A stretch of 21,506 nucleotides of DNA from JAHWJR01 sp035942035 (GCA_035942035.1 DASZDK010000018.1:1-21506), one strand, 5' to 3'. Shown: positions 1 through 7,018, numbered from the stretch's first letter. Translations and numbers: made by a program. Notes: a model not told the origin generated them from the sequence alone.

Positions 1-2
1 GC

Positions 3-77
3 TACCTGCTCGACGCCAAGACCATCATCGGGCTGGCCCTGGCCCGTGGACGGCTCCATACCTTGCGCCGGCGATAA
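3..77 (+). CDS. C-terminal fragment of a probable NUDIX hydrolase (ADP-ribose pyrophosphatase-like)
   Basis: An open frame enters from the left edge and stops at TAA 75-77, leaving 24 residues (starting YLLDAKTIIGLALARGRL). The DAKTIIGL-type segment resembles the conserved C-terminal helix of ADP-ribose diphosphatases of the NUDIX superfamily, which hydrolyse ADP-ribose to AMP and ribose-5-phosphate. From knowledge of other actinobacteria, a nudix gene commonly sits between pyrG and ald or xerD, and both ald and xerD lie downstream here, which supports the call. The catalytic NUDIX box is outside the window, so identity rests on a short tail plus synteny. The stop codon lies near or in the loop of a perfect hairpin at 65-88. 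Confidence 0.5.
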   Translation, partial: YLLDAKTIIGLALARGRLHTLRRR

Positions 78-88
78 TCCGCCGGCGC
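65..88 (+). terminator. Hairpin at the end of the nudix gene, terminator-like
   Basis: GCGCCGGCG (65-73) pairs perfectly with CGCCGGCGC (80-88) around the six-base loop ATAATC, which contains most of the stop codon. There is no T-tract, so it would have to act as a GC-only or Rho-assisted terminator. It lies between convergent transcription units (nudix on plus, Asp23 operon on minus) and could serve both directions. Confidence 0.5.
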
Positions 89-149
89 CCGTTGCACGGA
101 GCCGTACCAGCGTCGTTGGCTGCTTCGCCTGGCGGCTCCGCCGGCGCCC
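78..149 (+). repeat. 13-bp direct repeat in the convergent intergenic gap
   Basis: TCCGCCGGCGCCC occurs at 78-90 and again at 137-149, on either side of a short spacer between the nudix stop and the end of the minus-strand operon. The first copy overlaps the right arm of the hairpin. The sequence is GC-rich and low in complexity, so it may be chance. Confidence 0.4.
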
Positions 150-198
150 GGAGCTCTATCAACTCGCCCGAGTGGAGCGAGCGAAGGAGGGCGAAGGG

Positions 199-765
199 TT
201 ACTGGACCCGGGCAGGCCCTTCGCCAGTTGGGCGCACCCTGGTGTCCACGTGCACTGCTTCCGTGCCGAGAAGGCGAGGAAGTCGCTGGTAGACCTCCTC
301 GGCATGGTCGAGCGCGACGTGGGGCTCGGTGTCGGCGCTGACGGCCAGCGACACGAGCAGGCGGGGCCGGGAGCCGAACGCAACCATCCTCACGGCACTG
401 TCGACCACTCCGCGCTTGGCTCGCAGGTCCGCCGCCGTTGCCCTCGCCACCGCGACCGCCTCCAGCGTGGTGCGGCCCCGGTCGCGGTGGTCCAACGTGA
501 CCGTTCCGAGTCGGCTGCCCTCTTCCACCGTGAGCTGTCGCCGGACGAGCCAGGCGCCCACTGCGGCGACGAGGAGTCCGCCGACGACCCCGCCCGCTGC
601 CCACTCCCGCGAGTACGTCGTCACGGAAGCCACCACCTCGTTGTAGAGGTCTCCGGGTTGCCGCAACGCGATGACGCCGGTGGCGGCGAGCAAGGCAAAG
701 CTCCCGGCGGCCACCAGCAGCAGCCCGGTGAGGGCCAGCACGATTCGGTTGGGTCGCCGGTTCAC
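199..765 (-). CDS. AmaP-like alkaline-shock membrane anchor protein
   Basis: This 188-residue protein starts MNRRPNRIVLALTGLLLVAAG, the arginine-asparagine-rich lead into a first membrane helix typical of AmaP, the membrane anchor of Asp23 in staphylococci. Helices lie at about residues 9-30 and 57-75, followed by a cytoplasmic domain of about 110 residues that may be a divergent Asp23-like fold. It is the last gene of a six-gene minus-strand operon. Its ATG overlaps the stop of the upstream DUF6286-like gene by four bases (762-765), implying translational coupling. Known role of the family: tethering Asp23 protein to the inner face of the membrane. Assignment is from N-terminal pattern and context, not catalytic residues. 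Confidence 0.65.
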   Translation of the reverse strand: MNRRPNRIVLALTGLLLVAAGSFALLAATGVIALRQPGDLYNEVVASVTTYSREWAAGGVVGGLLVAAVGAWLVRRQLTVEEGSRLGTVTLDHRDRGRTTLEAVAVARATAADLRAKRGVVDSAVRMVAFGSRPRLLVSLAVSADTEPHVALDHAEEVYQRLPRLLGTEAVHVDTRVRPTGEGPARVQ

Positions 766-1301
766 CGGGCGCGGGCCTTGCTGCGCTTCATGTCCACCTT
801 GACCTTCAACGGGCGTTGCAGGCGCAACTCGTCCACCCGCGCCTGCACGCGCTCCCGGGTGCGGGACTGAACCGTTCGTGGGTGCGCGTCCTGAGGGACG
901 CGGCCGGAGACGCGAGCGGCGCGCCGGCGAACGCGCACGTCGGCGTGTACCACGTCGCCGTCGTCCACGGCGGAGCGGCGCAGCAGCTCCTGCAAGCCGC
1001 GGCCGTCGATCGCCGCCAGGCGGTTGGCCCTCTGATCGGCGATACGCAGGGCGGAAGGCCTACCTGGCCACAGTTGCAGCACGACGAGCAGGATGCCGGC
1101 GAGCACGAGCAGGGCCGCGGCAACCATGAGGTTGCGATCGTCCCAGCTCAGCTGGTCCAGACCGGGTGCCCATTGGTCGTAGGGCACCAGCCATGGCGGG
1201 CGCCCCAGGAAGGCCAGTACGGCCTCGACCACGGCGAGGAGGCCGGCGCCGAAGAGGGCGAGGCCGAGGGCCAGCCCGAGAAGGCGGTTGAAGACGGTCA
1301 C
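762..1301 (-). CDS. DUF6286-like membrane protein of the Asp23 operon
   Basis: A 179-residue protein with two predicted membrane helices (about 5-31 and 58-80), separated by a short outer loop rich in W, P and D, then a basic cytoplasmic tail. The tail holds an LPxxDGRGL-like segment (AAIDGRGLQELLRRSAV) and a repeated R-rich stretch. Its architecture matches the DUF6286 proteins that accompany Asp23/Gls24 genes in actinobacteria; no biochemical function is established. The start overlaps the stop of the second Asp23 gene (1298-1301), and its own stop overlaps the AmaP-like gene, so all three are probably translated as a coupled unit. The very basic C-terminus could contact phospholipid or nucleic acid, which is inference. 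Confidence 0.6.
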   Translation of the reverse strand: MTVFNRLLGLALGLALFGAGLLAVVEAVLAFLGRPPWLVPYDQWAPGLDQLSWDDRNLMVAAALLVLAGILLVVLQLWPGRPSALRIADQRANRLAAIDGRGLQELLRRSAVDDGDVVHADVRVRRRAARVSGRVPQDAHPRTVQSRTRERVQARVDELRLQRPLKVKVDMKRSKARAR

Positions 1302-1678
1302 GACCGCTCTGGAGGGACCTCGGGCGCCGAGGTCTCGACGCTGTGCGGCGTTGCCCCGGCCGGTGGCCGCACATCGACGACGTGCACGTCCACGGTCGCC
1401 TCGGCGAACGCCGGCACCTGCGCGGCCAGTGTCGTGCGGACCCGGCGACGCACCTCGTCGGCCACCTCGTCCAGGCGGGCCCCGAACCGCATGACGGTGT
1501 CGAGGCGCACCCGCGGTGGCGTGCGCTGGACGCGTACGCCCCGCACGGGATCCTCCTGTCCGTAGGTGGCGACTTCCCCGAGCCTCCCCCCGTGGAACCC
1601 CAGCACGTCGGGGACCTCGCGGGCCGCGGCGGCGGCGAGTCGGGCCACGACCGCGGATGAGACGATGGGCTCAGTCAC
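1298..1678 (-). CDS. Asp23/Gls24 family protein (second copy)
   Basis: A 126-residue soluble protein. After a short lead comes the Asp23 core: a helix VSSAVVARLAAAAAREVPDV (matching the family pattern of I-xxxVVxxIAxxAAxEVxGV), a variable strand region, and a late segment with a DEVADEVRRRVRTTL helix followed by an EATVDVHVVDV strand. It starts with GTG at 1676-1678, only nine bases after the stop of the first Asp23 gene. It lacks the charged Q/K/S-rich head of its neighbour and has a P/E/S-rich tail. Two non-identical Asp23 copies suggest hetero-oligomers or separate tasks. The family acts at the membrane in envelope stress; the mechanism is not settled. Confidence 0.8.
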   Translation of the reverse strand: MTEPIVSSAVVARLAAAAAREVPDVLGFHGGRLGEVATYGQEDPVRGVRVQRTPPRVRLDTVMRFGARLDEVADEVRRRVRTTLAAQVPAFAEATVDVHVVDVRPPAGATPHSVETSAPEVPPERS

Positions 1679-1687
1679 GAGGTGGCG

Positions 1688-2155
1688 CTACTCGACTCGT
1701 GAGGGCTGTGCTTCCTCGTTCTCGCCGCCGGGGAAGACCAGGTCGTTCACGGCGATGTTGACCTCCACGACCTGCAGGCCCGTCATCGACTCGATGCGGT
1801 CGATCACGTTCTGGCGCATGCTGTCGGCGACCTCGTGGATCGACGCCGGGTACTGCATCTTGCAGTTGATGTCGACCGCCGCTTGGCGACTGCCGACCTC
1901 GACGCCCACGCCGGTCGTGCGGTGCTCCGACCCGCGGATGCGTCCGACCACGTTGCCGAGGGCTCCGGACAGGTTGCCGCCCAGGTCGGCAACACCGTCG
2001 ACCTCGCGTGCTGCGAGGGCGGCGATCTTCGCCACCACGGAGTCGTCGATGGACGTGGAGCCCTGGTCGGTCTCGAGCTTGGCGACGGAACCGCCACGCG
2101 ACTTGGCGGGCGAGCCCTGTTGCTGCTTCTGCGTCTGAGTGTTCGTGTCGCTCAT
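1688..2155 (-). CDS. Asp23/Gls24 family envelope stress protein (first copy)
   Basis: This 155-residue protein carries a disordered hydrophilic head (residues 1-32, rich in Q, T, K, S), then the canonical Asp23 core: SIDDSVVAKIAALAAREVDGV at about 35-55, a GxxxRI segment near 70, VEVGSRQAAVDINCKMQYPAS near 84-104, and IHEVADSMRQNVIDRIESMTGLQVVEVNIAVNDL. It is a closer family match than the next gene and is likely the main structural Asp23. A purine-rich Shine-Dalgarno-like stretch (AAGGAAAGG) precedes its ATG at a workable distance. In staphylococci Asp23 is abundant and membrane-tethered through AmaP; an AmaP-like gene closes this operon. Actinobacterial Asp23 roles are little known. Confidence 0.87.
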   Translation of the reverse strand: MSDTNTQTQKQQQGSPAKSRGGSVAKLETDQGSTSIDDSVVAKIAALAAREVDGVADLGGNLSGALGNVVGRIRGSEHRTTGVGVEVGSRQAAVDINCKMQYPASIHEVADSMRQNVIDRIESMTGLQVVEVNIAVNDLVFPGGENEEAQPSRVE

Positions 2156-2189
2156 GGACGTCTGCCTTTCCTTGTGTTGGGGTTTGTGG

Positions 2190-2369
2190 TCACTGGTCGT
2201 GGCGGTGTCCCAAGAACTCCGTCACGTCGACGCGGCCCTCGACGATGAGGGCCACGAGAAAGCCCACCGCTGCCAGTGCGGCAGTGAGCAGGGCGCCACC
2301 GAACCCGGCGAACGCCCACACCGCTCCGATAGCCAGACCCACCAGGGTCCCGAAACGAGTAATGGTCAC
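2190..2369 (-). CDS. Small DUF2273-like membrane protein
   Basis: A 59-codon GTG-started frame translates to MTITRFGTLVGLAIGAVWAF and on through a second hydrophobic stretch, ending ...VTEFLGHRHDQ. It has two membrane helices (about 6-24 and 26-44) and a short charged tail with EGR-DVTEFLG. Size, double-helix layout and position directly before an Asp23 gene match the DUF2273 small integral membrane proteins that accompany Asp23/AmaP operons. The start is preceded by AAGGGGGA about five bases upstream, a strong ribosome-binding site. It sits 37 bases after the J-domain gene and 34 before the Asp23 gene. The gene is short and easy to miss in automatic calls. Confidence 0.8.
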   Translation of the reverse strand: MTITRFGTLVGLAIGAVWAFAGFGGALLTAALAAVGFLVALIVEGRVDVTEFLGHRHDQ

Positions 2370-2406
2370 AGGTCCCCCTTTGGGAAGGTTGGAGAGGGCA
2401 GTTGCA

Positions 2407-2706
2407 TCAGCTCACCCGCGGCGGTGGTGGGTTGCGACGGCGTTGGATGTAGTCGAGGAGCTCACCGGGGAGTCGGCTCCACCACGGTCTGCGGTGCACG
2501 ATGATCAGTGGCGCTCGCCGGCCCCCGGTTCCTTGAACCCCGCCGTGCAGGACCTCCCGGGCTTGCAGCAGCTGGCGAAAGGACTCGGGGTCCCCGCCAC
2601 GGTCGGGGTGCAGCTCCCTGGCCAGACGCCGGAACGAACGCTCGACATCCCGAGAGCTCGCGGTGGAGGGCAGCTGCAGCAACCAACGAGCCGTGTCCGG
2701 ACGCAT
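2407..2706 (-). CDS. Stand-alone J-domain protein
   Basis: This 99-residue protein is mostly a J-domain: helix I near residues 4-12, helix II SRDVERSFRRLARELHPDR with the invariant HPD at 33-35, and helix III ESFRQLLQAREVL at 41-53. J-domains stimulate the ATPase of DnaK (Hsp70) and deliver clients to it. There is no G/F region, zinc finger or client domain as in DnaJ. The C-terminal 45 residues are basic, with an RAPLIIVHRRPWW segment and a proline-rich end that could be a targeting tail. It leads the Asp23 operon. ATG at 2704-2706 is chosen because GAGG lies just upstream; a GTG two codons earlier is possible. No other chaperone gene is in the window. Confidence 0.8.
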   Translation of the reverse strand: MRPDTARWLLQLPSTASSRDVERSFRRLARELHPDRGGDPESFRQLLQAREVLHGGVQGTGGRRAPLIIVHRRPWWSRLPGELLDYIQRRRNPPPPRVS

Positions 2707-2747
2707 TGTCACCTCGTGGCCGGGAATCGCGCTGCACGAATATCCGC

Positions 2748-2773
2748 CTACCCGGCTGGACCAATGGTCACAC
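2748..2773 (-). promoter_or_regulatory. Candidate alternative-sigma (SigB/SigF-like) promoter of the Asp23 operon
   Basis: Read on the minus strand, GTGT (2770-2773), a 16-base spacer and GGGTAG (2748-2753) lie about 42 bases ahead of the J-domain start. This fits the loose GNNT-N14-16-GGGTA(C/T) consensus described for stress sigma factors of actinobacteria, except for the final G. Asp23 operons are sigma-B controlled in some Firmicutes. Short degenerate motif, so tentative. Confidence 0.3.
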
Positions 2774-2848
2774 TGCTCATGTCGGCAGTTTCGGACCGAG
2801 CGTCGTCGGTGCGGTTGTCGCAGTTCCGGGACGGGCAGGGAAGGCGGC

Positions 2849-4273
2849 GTGGCGATCGACCTCTTCAGTCCGACCACGCAGATGGCCGAGGTGGTGCGTA
2901 CGGGACAGGGCTCGAGCCGTGATCTGGTCGACCTGCACCTGGAGCGGATCGAACGATTCGACCCGCAGCTGAACGCCGTGGTGACGCTGGACGCCGACGA
3001 CGCTCGGTGGCGCGCCGACGAGCTCGACCGCCGGCTGGCACGGCAGGGCCCCGTGGGCCTGCTCCACGGAGTGCCACTGACGCTGAAGGACTGTTGGGCC
3101 ACGGCTGGCATACGCACCACGGCTGGCGACCCGGAGATGGCCGACTGCGTGCCGGACGCCGACGCCGAGGTCGTCGCCCGCCTGCGCAGCGCCGGCGCCA
3201 TTGTCATGGGCAAGACCGACGTGCCCGAACAGGTGACGGGCCAGGAGACCGGCAACCCCCTCTTCGGCCGCACCCGCAATCCCGAGGACCCCGACCGCAC
3301 GCCCGGGGGGTCGCCGGGCGGAGCGGCAGCCGCGGTGGCAGCGGGGCTGACACCACTGGAGGTGGGCAGTGACAGCGGCGGTTCCATCCGTGAGCCGGCC
3401 CACTGCTGTGATGTCGTCGGGCACTTCTCGACGTCGGCGCTGGTTCCCCTGGCCGGGCACCTGCCGTCGGTGCCGGTCGACGACATTGGTGCCGACCAGC
3501 ACCTGATGGCGGCGGGGCCGTTGGCCCGCAGTGCCAGCGACCTGGCGCTGGCCATGCACGTGCTGGCCGGGGTGGCCCCCCTCGAGGAGGCGCCGGCACC
3601 CGAGCGCCTGAACGTCGCCGTGTGGCTGGACGGGCCCCACGTCCAGCTGTCCCGGGACGTCGCCTCGCTCGTCGCCGCCGCCGGCGACGCGCTGGGAACC
3701 GCCGGCGCCTCGGTGCGGGAGGCGGGACCGCCGTTCGACACCGGGAGGCCCGCGAGGTGGCCTTCCAGCTGTGGGTGGCGGCGACGGCTTCGTCCGCCGA
3801 CGACCACCAGCACGATCGCGCGGTCGAGCGGGCGGCCGGCACGCCTGCCTCGGACCGGAGCCTGGCGGCGCTGAGGGACCGGGCCCAAGCCATGTCGCAC
3901 CCTGACTGGCAACGACTCAACGCCCGCCGGCGCTCCATGGCCGGGCGTGGGCCGCGCTCCTGGATGAGGTCGACGTGGTCCTGTGCCCGGTGTCGCCGGT
4001 GCCCGCCGTCCGCCACGATCCGGAGCCGGAGGACGTCGACAGTGTGGATCGCCGGCTGGTACGGACGATCGATGTCGACGGCCGAGTACGGCCTTACCTC
4101 GACCAGATCATGTGGACATCGTGGTGGGCATGGCCGTGTTGCCGGCGACGGTGGTACCGGTGGGGCGGACAGCAGCCGGTCTGCCGGTCGGTGCCCAGGT
4201 CGTGGGGCGGCGCCATGCCGACGCCCTCACCATCGCCGTGGCCGGGGTCGTCGGCGCCCTCAGCGGTGGGTAG
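2849..4273 (+). pseudogene. Amidase-signature family hydrolase, broken by three single-base losses
   Basis: The gene starts at GTG 2849 (AGGGAAGG upstream) and reads AIDLFSPTTQMAEVVRTGQ. Amidase-signature enzymes hydrolyse amides with a Ser-cisSer-Lys triad, and all three are visible: Lys in LTLKDCW, Ser in TPGGSPGG and Ser in DSGGSIREP. Homology then moves through three frames: to EVAFQLWVAATAS near 3743-3746, to LLDEVDVVLCPVSPVPA near 3941-3946, and to VGMAVLPATVVPVGRTAAGL near 4119-4122, ending at TAG 4271-4273. Every shift has the same sign and is repaired by adding one base, usually G, in a G/C run. The core GGSSGGS motif is also altered to GGSPGGA and PAHCCDVVGHF is atypical. Probably a decaying gene; sequencing error is the alternative. 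Confidence 0.8.
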
Positions 4274-4363
4274 TGCGGTTCCTCCCGGCTTCGCCTGAGC
4301 ACTGTCGAGCGCATCACTCATCTCCGCGGCTGAACCGGTGTGGTATGGGGTAGTGCTGGGCGC

Positions 4364-4837
4364 GTGATCGGACGAGCAGCAGCGCTGGGGGCCGCCGCCG
4401 GTGGGATCGGTGTGGCGGCGATGACACTGGGTGAGAAGATCGAGCAGGGGGCCACCAGGCGCCCGAACTCCTACGTTCCCGGCCGGACGCTGCTGGCGCT
4501 CGTCGGCCGACGCCCGGGCGAGCAGGTGAAGCCGACCGTGGCCAACCACCTCATGCACTGGGGCACGGGGATCACCCTTGGAGCCCTCCGCGGCGTCTGG
4601 GCCGTCAGCGGCCTGCGGGGGCCGGGCTGGTCGCTGGCCCACACCGGCCTGCGACTCATGACGGACCAGACCTTCGAGAACGCCACTGGGACCGGCGCGC
4701 CCCCGCCGAGCTGGCCGAGCCTCGAACGACGCATCGACGTGCTCCACAAGGCGGTCTACTCGCTGGTCACGGGCGCCGTCGCCGACGTCCTCATCAGCCC
4801 GCGGCCAGCCAACCCCGTCGGTCGTGTGAGCCACTGA
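4364..4837 (+). CDS. Conserved hypothetical protein, possible YagU/DUF1440-like membrane protein
   Basis: About 157 residues of unknown function. A small-residue-rich hydrophobic segment at the N-terminus (RAAALGAAAGGIGVAAMTLGE) leads into EKIEQGATRRPNSYVPG; a middle part HLMHWGTGITLGALRGVWAV looks like a second membrane or amphipathic helix; a third weak hydrophobic stretch near the end reads VYSLVTGAVADVL. This glycine-rich multi-helix layout loosely recalls YagU/DUF1440 proteins, but I do not recognise it firmly. GTG at 4364 is preferred because it directly precedes the hydrophobic segment and a TA-rich box lies seven bases upstream; an in-frame GTG at 4340 would add eight residues. It lies between the amidase pseudogene and ald. 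Confidence 0.6.
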   Translation: MIGRAAALGAAAGGIGVAAMTLGEKIEQGATRRPNSYVPGRTLLALVGRRPGEQVKPTVANHLMHWGTGITLGALRGVWAVSGLRGPGWSLAHTGLRLMTDQTFENATGTGAPPPSWPSLERRIDVLHKAVYSLVTGAVADVLISPRPANPVGRVSH

Positions 4838-4844
4838 GGGGGTC

Positions 4845-4867
4845 GCCGGGCACGTCCGTCGCCCGGC
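4845..4867 (+). terminator. GC hairpin after the hypothetical gene
   Basis: GCCGGGC (4845-4851) and GCCCGGC (4861-4867) form a seven-pair stem with a nine-base loop shortly after the stop at 4837 and before the ald promoter box. No T-tract follows, so termination activity is uncertain. Confidence 0.4.
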
Positions 4868-4908
4868 CCGGCACTGACAGCCGCCCGGCGGTGACCCTGC
4901 GGCGCCTC

Positions 4909-4914
4909 TAGCGT
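4909..4914 (+). promoter_or_regulatory. -10 box TAGCGT of ald, leaderless spacing
   Basis: TAGCGT ends seven bases before the GTG start of ald, placing transcription initiation at or next to the start codon. No Shine-Dalgarno sequence and no clear -35 box are visible. Confidence 0.55.
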
Positions 4915-4921
4915 TGGTCTC

Positions 4922-6037
4922 GTGCTCGTCGGCGTGCCCACCGAGGTGAAGGACAACGAGCGCCGGGTGGCGATGACTCCCGAGGGCGTCCGTGAGCTCA
5001 CCGTCCACGGGCACCGGGTCATGGTGCAGCGGGGGGCGGGGGAGGGGTCGTCGCTCCACGACGACGAGTACGCCGTCGCCGGCGCCGCCCTGGTCGACGT
5101 GGAGGAGGCCTGGGGCGCCGAACTGGTGGTGAAGGTGAAAGAGCCGCAGCGTGAGGAGTACGCCCGCCTGCGCCCCGACCTGGTGCTGTTCACGTTCCTG
5201 CACCTGGCGGGCTATCCCGAGGTGGCCGACGCCCTGCTGGCGGCGGGCACGACCGCCCTGGCTTACGAGACGGTGCAGCTCGACAGCGGTGATCTGCCGC
5301 TGCTGGCCCCCATGAGCGAGGTGGCGGGACGCATGGCGCCCCAGATCGGCTCCCACTGGTTGGAAGCCGAGAACGGGGGACGGGGTGTGTTGCTGGGCGG
5401 GGCGCCCGGGGTCCGGCCCGCCCGGGTGGTCGTGCTGGGCGCCGGCAACGTCGGATGGAACGCGGCGTGGATCGCCGCCGGCATGGAGGCTGAGGTGCTC
5501 CTGCTCGACAAGCGGATGGACCGGCTGCGGTGGGTCGATCAGATCCACAAGGGCCGCATCATGACCATCGGCTCGAACCGGGGCGCGGTGGAGCGGGCGG
5601 TGGCCAAAGCCGACCTCGTCGTCGGGGCCGTGCTCGTGCCTGGTGGGCGGGCCCCGACGGTGGTGACCGAGGAGATGGTGGCCGGCATGCGCACGGGGGC
5701 GGTCATCGTCGACGTGGCCGTCGATCAGGGCGGTTGTGTGGAGACCATTCGGGAGACGACGCACAGCGAGCCCGTCTACGAGCGCCATGGGGTGCTGCAC
5801 TACGCGGTCGGCAACATCCCCGGCGCCGTGCCCCACACCTCCACTTATGCCCTGACCAACGCCACCCTGGCCTACGTCCTCGCCCTGGCCGAGTTGGGCG
5901 TGCCGGAGGCGCTCGAGCACGACCCTGCGCTGCGCCACGGGCTCAACACCGCCGGCGGGCAGCTGGTGAACCCGGCGGTGGCCGGGGCCCTCGGATCGGG
6001 CACCGGCGCCCACGGTCCGAGCTCCCCCCAGCCGTGA
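4922..6037 (+). CDS. ald: Alanine dehydrogenase
   Basis: A 371-residue enzyme, the usual length of bacterial alanine dehydrogenase, which interconverts L-alanine and pyruvate plus ammonium using NAD. The N-terminus MLVGVPTEVKDNERRVAMTP is diagnostic. Active-site residues are seen: Arg15 (NERRVAM), Lys73 (KVKEP), His94 (TFLHLA) and Asp268 (VAVDQGG). The dinucleotide-binding loop GAGNVG is at 173-178. In actinobacteria the enzyme supports growth on alanine and NAD recycling under low oxygen. Its stop overlaps the xerD start by four bases. It is preceded by a TAGCGT box at leaderless spacing, so the GTG at 4922 is well supported. Confidence 0.96.
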   Translation: MLVGVPTEVKDNERRVAMTPEGVRELTVHGHRVMVQRGAGEGSSLHDDEYAVAGAALVDVEEAWGAELVVKVKEPQREEYARLRPDLVLFTFLHLAGYPEVADALLAAGTTALAYETVQLDSGDLPLLAPMSEVAGRMAPQIGSHWLEAENGGRGVLLGGAPGVRPARVVVLGAGNVGWNAAWIAAGMEAEVLLLDKRMDRLRWVDQIHKGRIMTIGSNRGAVERAVAKADLVVGAVLVPGGRAPTVVTEEMVAGMRTGAVIVDVAVDQGGCVETIRETTHSEPVYERHGVLHYAVGNIPGAVPHTSTYALTNATLAYVLALAELGVPEALEHDPALRHGLNTAGGQLVNPAVAGALGSGTGAHGPSSPQP

Positions 6038-7014
6038 GCGCCGCAGACGCCCCCGCCCCTCTTCCCGAGCTGCCCATCGAGGCCGAGGAGTTCCTGTCCT
6101 GGCTCGTGGTCGAGAAGGGACGCTCCGCCAACACCCTGGGCGCCTACCGGCGGGACCTGCGGGCCTACGTGGGTTGGCTGGCGGCCCGAGGGATGTCGCT
6201 GGGCAACGTCACCTCCGCCGGCATCGAGAGCTACGTCGGGCACCTCCGCGGCCAGGGAAGGGCGCCGTCGTCGGTCGCCCGGGCACTGGTGGCCGTGCGG
6301 TCGCTGCACCGCTTCCTGGCCCACGAGGGGCACCTGTCGCTCGATCCTGCGCTGGGCGTGGAGTCTCCCCGCGTGCCGCAGGGACTGCCCAAGGCCCTCA
6401 CCGAGGAGGAGGTGGCCTCGCTCATCAGTGCGGTCGTGGGTAACGACCCGATCGCCCGTCGCGATCGGGCCATCCTGGAGGTGCTCTACGGTGCCGGCCT
6501 GCGGATCTCCGAGCTGGTCCGGCTGTCGCTGCCCGACCTCGACCTCGAGCAGGGCGCCCTCCGGGCGCTCGGCAAGGGGTCCCGCGAGCGGGTCGTGCCG
6601 CTGGCCGGCATGGCCAGCGACGCGGTGACGGCGTGGCTGGCGCCGTCCGGACGGGGCGCCCTCGTGCCCGAGCAGTGGGCCCGGCGGGACGACGCCGCCG
6701 CCGTGTTCCTCAACGCCAGGGGAGGCCGGCTGTCGCGCCAGGGGGCGTGGCGCATCGTCCGCGGCCACGGTGACCGGGTCGGGCTCGGTGATCGGCTCAC
6801 GCCCCACGTGCTCCGGCACTCGTGCGCCACCCACATGCTCGACCACGGGGCCGACATCCGCGTCGTCCAGGAGCTGCTGGGGCACGCCTCGGTCTCGACC
6901 ACACAGGTGTACACCCTGGTGTCGACCGAACGGCTGCGCCAGGCCTACGAGTTGGCCCACCCGCGCGCCGCCGGGCCGCCCGGTCGTGGGTCGCCAGGGC
7001 GTTCGCTACCCTGA
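6034..7014 (+). CDS. xerD: Tyrosine recombinase XerD
   Basis: A 326-residue site-specific recombinase that with XerC resolves chromosome dimers at dif near the replication terminus. The N-terminal SAM-like core-binding domain covers about 14-100 (FLSWLVVEKGRSANTLGAYRRDL), the catalytic domain about 120-310. Catalytic residues are complete: Arg157 (GLRISEL), Lys181 (GKGSRERVVPL), His258 and Arg261 (TPHVLRHS), His284 (LLGHASVSTTQ) and Tyr293 (VYT). The GTG at 6034 overlaps the ald stop (GTGA), which fixes the start. A proline- and glycine-rich tail of about 15 residues follows the last helix. Location upstream of scpAB matches other actinobacteria, supporting the housekeeping XerD over a phage integrase. 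Confidence 0.93.
   Translation: MSAADAPAPLPELPIEAEEFLSWLVVEKGRSANTLGAYRRDLRAYVGWLAARGMSLGNVTSAGIESYVGHLRGQGRAPSSVARALVAVRSLHRFLAHEGHLSLDPALGVESPRVPQGLPKALTEEEVASLISAVVGNDPIARRDRAILEVLYGAGLRISELVRLSLPDLDLEQGALRALGKGSRERVVPLAGMASDAVTAWLAPSGRGALVPEQWARRDDAAAVFLNARGGRLSRQGAWRIVRGHGDRVGLGDRLTPHVLRHSCATHMLDHGADIRVVQELLGHASVSTTQVYTLVSTERLRQAYELAHPRAAGPPGRGSPGRSLP
7007..7012 (+). promoter_or_regulatory. -10 box TACCCT of the DksA-like gene
   Basis: TACCCT lies inside the last codons of xerD, six bases before GTG 7019. This gives the following gene its own leaderless promoter despite the tight spacing. Confidence 0.5.
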
Positions 7015-7018
7015 TCGA

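Noticed and set aside
2407..3912. 501-codon minus-strand frame that includes the J-domain at its end
   Set aside because: Only the last 99 codons are meaningful; the rest lies antisense to the amidase and its composition is shadow-like. The J-protein has its own start at 2706.
3740..4125. Programmed frameshifting in the amidase gene
   Set aside because: Three separate shifts with no slippery heptamer or downstream structure, in a metabolic enzyme family with no such mechanism known to me; indels explain it better.
4094..6013. 639-codon minus-strand open frame opposite ald
   Set aside because: High GC leaves few stop codons in antisense frames; the sequence is low-complexity H/G/R/P-rich and lies over a clearly conserved gene.
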